From Microthrix sp041394405 (GTDB lineage: Bacteria > Actinomycetota > Acidimicrobiia > Acidimicrobiales > Microtrichaceae), in contig JAWKIF010000009.1 in the NCBI GenBank assembly GCA_041394405.1, positions 248,001-312,000 of the forward strand: a stretch of 64,000 nt of DNA, written 5' to 3'. Positions 59,786-64,000 of this stretch are shown in pieces. Both the position numbers and the translations under genes were made by a program. The notes below the pieces were generated by a model. It searched no databases. It was not told the DNA's origin and saw nothing but the letters and a program-made list of their open reading frames with translations. Numbering within the stretch: position 1 is the first letter of the stretch; the number at the start of each line of letters is the position of its first letter.

Positions 59786-60166
59786 ATGTCCACCCCGGCG
59801 ACCTTTCCCTACCGGCTGGACAACCGCTGGAAGCCGATGTTCCTGGTGCTGGGCGTCACCGCCAACGACGGCGTCACCCTCACCGACGATGGCCGGTTCC
59901 GGGCCACCTACGGGCGGTTCTCCCTCGAGACGCCCCTGAGCAACATCGATCACACCGAGGTGACCGGCCCCCACCGCTGGTACACCGCGGTTGGGCTGCG
60001 CCTGAGCTTCGCCGACGATGGCCTCACGATGGGCACCAACAACCAGTTGGGCCTCTGCGTCGCCTTCACGGAGCGGGTTCACAAGGTGATCGGCCTGAAG
60101 GACCACTCGGCCCTGTGGGTGAGCGTGGCCGACCCCAACGGCCTAGCGGCAGCCATCGGCAAGTAG
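59786..60166 (+). CDS. Conserved hypothetical protein
   Basis: 126 residues. NRWKPMFLVLGVTANDGVTL, GRFRATYGRFSLETPLSNI and YTAVGLRLSFADDGLTMGTN form antiparallel strands, probably a PH-like small barrel. LSNIDHTEVTGPHRWYTAVG and GLCVAFTERVHKVIG are recurrent in actinobacterial homologues I recall, without a known function. It starts 14 nt after sufT and may be transcribed with the suf genes. Confidence 0.65.
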   Translation: MSTPATFPYRLDNRWKPMFLVLGVTANDGVTLTDDGRFRATYGRFSLETPLSNIDHTEVTGPHRWYTAVGLRLSFADDGLTMGTNNQLGLCVAFTERVHKVIGLKDHSALWVSVADPNGLAAAIGK

Positions 60167-60204
60167 GCCGACGCCAGGGCGACGCTGTCTGGTCGTCCGC
60201 CGTG

Positions 60205-60453
60205 CTACGCAGCCGGAGTTCGCTCCCGTGTTTGGTCGCCGTGGCCGGCCAACAGACCAGCCACGGACACATCCTCATCCAGCGCCTCCCAATGCAGCCC
60301 GCGCCGGCTCAGTGTGACTGCTTCCCGCTGCGCAGGAGTGGCATGGAGGAGGCGAGGAAACCACGCCAAGGGCACGCCGACCGTGCGGCCGTCGCCAAGC
60401 GTGACCCACATGCAGTCCTCATCGAAGTGCACGGCTTCAGGCGAAGTGCTCAT
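60205..60453 (-). CDS. DUF2442 protein
   Basis: 82 residues from the ATG at 60453. AVHFDEDCMWVTLGDGRTVGV, LAWFPRLLHATPAQREAVTL and GLHWEALDEDVSVAGLL are the DUF2442 pattern. These proteins usually follow a DUF4160 gene and the pair is often called a toxin-antitoxin-like module, without proof. Here the start lies inside the end of the DUF4160 gene (17-nt overlap). Confidence 0.82.
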   Translation of the reverse strand: MSTSPEAVHFDEDCMWVTLGDGRTVGVPLAWFPRLLHATPAQREAVTLSRRGLHWEALDEDVSVAGLLAGHGDQTRERTPAA

Positions 60454-60679
60454 ACCACGCTCGTTCCAAGTCGTCTCGATGCAGCTCGACCAGCCTCTGG
60501 ATCCGGTTGAGCGTGCGGACATTGAAACCATCATTGTACGCCAGAGCTGCTACCGGGCGAAGCCAGAGTTTCGCCTCATCGCGGCCCTGCAGCACGTGGA
60601 TGTGCACCGGTTCCCGCGGAGCACCTCCGTTTGAATAGAACAAGATGCGAAATCCATCGATGCGCTACACCACCGGCAT
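60437..60679 (-). pseudogene. DUF4160 gene with amber codon at position 5
   Basis: From the ATG at 60679, with a strong AGGAGGGGAGG site 11 nt upstream, the frame reads MPVV, then TAG (60665-60667), then RIDGFRILFYSNGGA and PVHIHVLQGRDEAKLWLRPV, and ends RAWYEHFA. MPVVxRIDGFRxxFYSN is the normal DUF4160 start, so the stop replaces a single codon. A TTG at 60643 could restart translation and give a shortened 68-residue protein. Either the gene is dead or it uses that start. Confidence 0.7.
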
Positions 60680-60830
60680 GCTGAACGGACCTCCCCTCCT
60701 TGCATGAGATGGTACTCATGCAGTTTCACAATGGAGCGGGAACGCGTCAGCCTGTTGCATGATGCCGTCGCGGGCCACTCGATCGTCAACGCTGAATTCG
60801 ATCGGACGGTCACGACACCCGACCATCGGG

Positions 60831-61883
60831 CTACTCGGGGGCGCCGACGGGGCGACCATCGACCACCTGGTCGAGGTACTCGGCCATGCCAATACCCCTG
60901 CGGCCGTTGCACTCGAAGCGGGTCATGGCCTCGCTGATGCGGGTGTGCAGTGACTCGCCGTCGGGGGTGGTTCGACGGTTGCGTAGCGGGATCTTCGACA
61001 GCACCGTGCCCGTCACCTCGTAGGTGTCGTGCTCGGTGGTCGCCAGGCAGCGCATCGACGTGGGCTCGCGATGGGCATCCCACTCGGTGTCGATCCGGCA
61101 ATCGGTGATCAGCTGATACTCGTCGCCGATCAGCACCATGCCACCCGGGCGGGGCGGCTTGTCGGCGCTGGTGGCGATGAGCGAGATCATCATCGCAAAG
61201 TCGTCGCCGAACACGATGGGCAGCCAGCGGTACCAGGCGATGGCCTGCCAGAAGCGCGGGCCCCACGACTTGTCGCGTAGGCCGAAACCGTCGATGCCCA
61301 TCGCCTCGTCCCCGACGGTGATCGTGCCCCGGACGGCGCAGTGCTGTTCGTAGTGCGCCTTGGCGAAGCTGTTGGCGGCATCGATGCCCAGTTCCCGGCC
61401 GTCGGCGTACTGGGGTTTGCCCCCGAACATCGGGGACACGCCCCGGTAGTCCAGCTCGACCGATGCGTCGACCATGGGGTTGTCGGCGAACGCCTGGCGG
61501 GGGTTCGCCATCTCTCCGGGGTCCTCCAGCAGGCACACCTTGCCCTCGTAGCCCACGGACAGGTGCGTGAACGGTTCGTGCACGTCGATGCGCAGGCCGC
61601 CGGCGTTCATCTCGGCGTTGGCGGTGATCGTGGGCCGGCCATAGATGAAGCCGACGCGTCCCCCGGGCAGGTAGACACACACCGACAGCTCGGCGTAACC
61701 CTCGTTCACCCGGTTGCCGAGACGGAACCAGCCGCCGGTCTCCGTCCCCAGGTCGAAGGCGTTGAGGTACATCGACTCGTTGTAGTTGACCGCTTCGTCG
61801 GGCTCGTGTGGGTACTCGTCCTCGGGCAACAGCACGGTGACGATCTCGTCCGGGTCGAAGGCGGACGGCGAGTGGTCGTTCAT
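60831..61883 (-). CDS. Conserved hypothetical protein, lipocalin/AttH-like
   Basis: 350 residues. It has two similar beta-rich halves: YNESMYLNAFDLGTETGGWF, RLGNRVNEGYAELSVCVYLP and TITANAEMNAGGLRIDVHEP early, then GIDGFGLRDKSWGPRFWQAI, WYRWLPIVFGDDFAMMISLI and GGMVLIGDEYQLITDCRIDT. The GLRDKSWGPR motif is typical of a family of AttH/lipocalin-like hypothetical proteins of actinobacteria and sphingomonads, sometimes near steroid or fatty-acid genes. No catalytic residue is assigned. It is monocistronic. Confidence 0.65.
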   Translation of the reverse strand: MNDHSPSAFDPDEIVTVLLPEDEYPHEPDEAVNYNESMYLNAFDLGTETGGWFRLGNRVNEGYAELSVCVYLPGGRVGFIYGRPTITANAEMNAGGLRIDVHEPFTHLSVGYEGKVCLLEDPGEMANPRQAFADNPMVDASVELDYRGVSPMFGGKPQYADGRELGIDAANSFAKAHYEQHCAVRGTITVGDEAMGIDGFGLRDKSWGPRFWQAIAWYRWLPIVFGDDFAMMISLIATSADKPPRPGGMVLIGDEYQLITDCRIDTEWDAHREPTSMRCLATTEHDTYEVTGTVLSKIPLRNRRTTPDGESLHTRISEAMTRFECNGRRGIGMAEYLDQVVDGRPVGAPE

Positions 61884-61952
61884 GGCGTGCTCCTCGGTTG
61901 CCCTGACCTCGGTGAGCGTACCGATGCGGCCGGTCGCAGGTTCACGCTGGGC

Positions 61953-63146
61953 TCAGCCGCCGCCTCCCGCCGGCTGGTAGGCACAGGTTGGGTCCTCGGC
62001 CAGCGGATCGCCGGTGACGCCGTAGGCGTGCGAGCGCGAGCCGCCGCACACCTCCCGGTACTCGCAGCGCCCGCACCGGCCCTTCAGCTGATCGGGGTCG
62101 CGCAGGGAGGTAAGCAACTCCGACCGGCGGTAGATCTGCGTGAACGGCGCCTCCCGGATCGAACCCGCCGACAGGGGCAGAAACCCGCTGGGATAGACCG
62201 TGCCGAGGTGGTCGACGAACGCGAATCCGCGGCCGGCGTTGACGTCCAGCGGCGGACGGCGGGGCCCCGTGCCGCCGGGCTCGGCCGGGGCGTGGCCGGC
62301 AGCAGCGTCGGACCCGGCGGTCGCCTCGCGCAGGTACCGACCGAGGGGGCCGGGGCGATAGCCGGCAGGGTCGCCTCCGGCCTCGCGGCGTTGCAGCATC
62401 ACCCGCCTGAAATGGGGGGCCTCGGTGGTCTTGACGGGCACGCGGGCGGCCACGGAGGCGAGCCACATCAACACGTCCTCCACCCCCTCGGCATCCAACG
62501 CCACCAGGTGCTCGCCCCGGCCGGTGGGCACCAGGAAGAACACGCTCCACAGGCCCGCCCCGAGAGCAACCACCGTGTCCAGCAATGCGGGCAACTCGTG
62601 GGCGTTGTCCCGGGTGACGGTGGTGTTGATCTGCAGTCGAAAGCCGGCGGCGCGCACGTTTGCCGCCGCCTTCATCGTGTCGGCGTGCACGCCGTCGAAG
62701 CCTCGAAACGCATCGTGGGTTGCGGGCGTGGCCCCATCGAGCGACAGCGACACCGCCGTCGCCCCCGCGGCGCGCAGCTCCGCCAGCGCCTCGGTGGTCA
62801 GCCTCGGCGTGACCGACGGCGAGAGCGCCATGGGCAGGCCCAGGCCGTGACCGTGGCGCACCAACTCCACGAGGTCCCCGCGTTCGAACGGGTCGCCCCC
62901 GGTGAGCACCACGATGGGGCGGGGAGCGCCCAGCGCGGCGAGGTCGTCCAGCAGCGCCTGACCCTCGTCGGTGCTCAGCTCGAGCGGGTTGCGTCGGGTG
63001 ATGGCATCGGCCCGGCAATGCGCGCAGGCCAGGGCGCAGGCCCGGGTGACCTCCCAGATGACGATGAAGGGCCGGTCGGCCGGGTCCAGGTGCAGCGTCC
63101 GCACTGCGCTGCGGTCCGTAGGCTGCGCCACCGAGGTTGGATTCAT
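61953..63146 (-). CDS. Radical SAM/SPASM protein (heme-biosynthesis type, TIGR04053-like)
   Basis: 397 residues. The radical SAM cluster motif is VTRACALACAHCRADAIT (CxxxCxxC), then LTGGDPFERGDLVELV (GGDP) and LSLDGATPATHDAFRG. The C-terminal SPASM-like Cys set is GRCGRCEYREVCGGSRSHAY and EDPTCAY. This resembles the AhbC/AhbD-like class found beside protoporphyrinogen oxidase genes. The ATG at 63146 overlaps the stop of the PPOX-like gene (ATGA), so the two are coupled. Confidence 0.85.
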   Translation of the reverse strand: MNPTSVAQPTDRSAVRTLHLDPADRPFIVIWEVTRACALACAHCRADAITRRNPLELSTDEGQALLDDLAALGAPRPIVVLTGGDPFERGDLVELVRHGHGLGLPMALSPSVTPRLTTEALAELRAAGATAVSLSLDGATPATHDAFRGFDGVHADTMKAAANVRAAGFRLQINTTVTRDNAHELPALLDTVVALGAGLWSVFFLVPTGRGEHLVALDAEGVEDVLMWLASVAARVPVKTTEAPHFRRVMLQRREAGGDPAGYRPGPLGRYLREATAGSDAAAGHAPAEPGGTGPRRPPLDVNAGRGFAFVDHLGTVYPSGFLPLSAGSIREAPFTQIYRRSELLTSLRDPDQLKGRCGRCEYREVCGGSRSHAYGVTGDPLAEDPTCAYQPAGGGG

Positions 63147-64000
63147 GGCTGTGCCTCCTCGTTGAGGGCCAGTTCGTCGATCAGAGCGTCGGCGCTGCGG
63201 CGCCCCGCGGCGATGCAGCTGGAGATCCCCAGCCCGTCGTAGGCCGCACCGGCCAGGGCCAGCCCCGGCAGACGGGCCAGGGCCGACCGAACCGTCGCCA
63301 GCTTCTCCAGGTGCCCCACCTCCAGCTGCGGGAGCGCGTCGGGCCAGCGGCTGACGTGGGCCTGCATCGGCGCCCCGGACAGCCCGGTGGCACGCCGAAG
63401 CTCCTCTACCATCCGGTCGACCAGCTGCTCGTCGGTGAGCGACGCCACCCGGTGCTCGCCAACGCGTCCCGCCGAGAGCCTGAACAGGAAGTGGTCGGGG
63501 TGGCGGAGGTGCGGCCACTTGGAGGAGAGGAAGGTGGCCGCCTTCATGAGGGTGCCGGCCTTCGCCGGGGTGAGGATGCCGGTGGCACGAAGGGCCTCAC
63601 ACGACTGGGTCTGCTCGGCGTCCCATGCGACGACCACCGTGGCCACCGAGGCGGTTCGCAGCGAGGCGAGCGGTATCGCGTCGGCGCCCAACAACGGCTG
63701 CAACAGGAGGAGGGCCGGTGCGGCCGGGAGGGCCACCACCACACCGTCGAAGCCACCCTGAGCCTGGCCGGCGACCAGGCGGTAGCCCCCGTCGCACGGC
63801 TCAATGGCATCGACCGGCGTGGCCAGGCGCTCCTCCACGTTCGTGCCGGCAAGGATGCGGTCGATCAACGTCGTCAACCCATCGGGGAAGGTCACGAAGG
63901 ACGGGGCCGGGTGGCCCGAACGCGCCGAGCCCAACAGCAGCGAACGGTTGCGTGCCGCCTTGGCGGCGAGCATCGGCGTGGCGGCCCGCATGCTGAGCTG
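63143..64000 (-). CDS. Protoporphyrinogen/coproporphyrinogen oxidase-like flavoprotein, 5' end outside window
   Basis: 286 residues are visible and the reading frame is open at the window edge; the FAD-binding N-terminus is missing. The C-terminal half shows FVTFPDGLTTLIDRILAG, YRLVAGQAQGGFDGVVVALP, ASVATVVVAWDAEQ and the FAD-contacting LPGLALAGAAYDGLGISSCI. That end, with AGAAYDGLGISSCI, is the typical PPOX/CPOX (HemG/HemY) signature. It is followed, with a 4-nt overlap, by the radical SAM gene. Together they suggest a heme pathway step. Confidence 0.85.
   Translation of the reverse strand, partial: QLSMRAATPMLAAKAARNRSLLLGSARSGHPAPSFVTFPDGLTTLIDRILAGTNVEERLATPVDAIEPCDGGYRLVAGQAQGGFDGVVVALPAAPALLLLQPLLGADAIPLASLRTASVATVVVAWDAEQTQSCEALRATGILTPAKAGTLMKAATFLSSKWPHLRHPDHFLFRLSAGRVGEHRVASLTDEQLVDRMVEELRRATGLSGAPMQAHVSRWPDALPQLEVGHLEKLATVRSALARLPGLALAGAAYDGLGISSCIAAGRRSADALIDELALNEEAQP

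Overview
The window is a 64 kb, very GC-rich chromosomal segment from an actinobacterium. The strong G/C preference at third codon positions, the F420-dependent PPOX-class oxidoreductase, several acyl-CoA dehydrogenase-like enzymes, a P450, two flavin monooxygenases, a SufB-C-D-T operon and Excalibur-domain envelope proteins all fit Actinomycetota. I would guess the Acidimicrobiia (Ilumatobacter/Microthrix-like), but that placement is inference. No rRNA, tRNA, CRISPR array, insertion sequence or phage module is visible.

Layout. 0-14 kb: small catabolic genes (thioesterase, DsbA-like, two SnoaL-like proteins, a flavin monooxygenase, nitroreductase, alpha/beta hydrolase, an acyl-CoA-dehydrogenase-fold monooxygenase, crotonase, SDR and phytanoyl-CoA dioxygenase), plus a DUF559-type nuclease gene preceded by palindromic repeats. 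14-31 kb: glycan and lipid genes (an endoglycoceramidase-like GH5 and alpha-galactosidase-type enzymes of GH27, GH4 and GH36). Between them lie a CsoR-family/zinc-ribbon operon with its own operator, a P450, a BNR-repeat protein coupled to a MoaD-like protein, and an acyl-CoA ligase. 31-40 kb: bioA, a double acyl-CoA dehydrogenase, a neutral ceramidase-like hydrolase, a methyltransferase/membrane-protein pair, an esterase and DUF808. 40.6-48.8 kb is an accessory, partly decayed zone: a frameshifted small membrane gene, two abutting gene remnants, an XRE regulator whose partner is broken, a three-gene envelope cluster (Excalibur lipoprotein, Excalibur stalk protein, HNH nuclease) and a VOC remnant. 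49-55.5 kb: SelO, a MaoC-type hydratase, a shrunken TetR gene facing a medium-chain dehydrogenase, a tandem hairpin repeat and a Baeyer-Villiger-type monooxygenase. 55.6-60.2 kb: sufB-sufC-sufD-sufT with stop/start overlaps. 60.2-64 kb: a DUF2442/DUF4160 pair with an amber codon, a lipocalin-like protein, and a heme-type pair of a radical SAM/SPASM protein and a protoporphyrinogen-oxidase-like protein cut by the window edge.

How the genes fit together. Most intact genes suggest aerobic growth on lipids and other hydrophobic carbon: acyl-CoA activation, dehydrogenation, hydration, thioester hydrolysis and oxygenation. An endoglycoceramidase-like and a ceramidase-like hydrolase together with three alpha-galactosidase families would suit scavenging of glycolipids from biomass, although they are not one operon. 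Translational coupling by 1-4 nt overlaps recurs (SnoaL/monooxygenase, BNR/MoaD, methyltransferase/membrane protein, SelO/MaoC, suf, radical SAM/PPOX). Several genes are damaged in two different ways. Single-base losses occur in short homopolymers (GH27 twice, the 40.7 kb membrane gene), which may be assembly errors. Internal deletions (thioesterase at 26.7 kb, the remnant at 41.8 kb, TetR at 52 kb) look like real decay.
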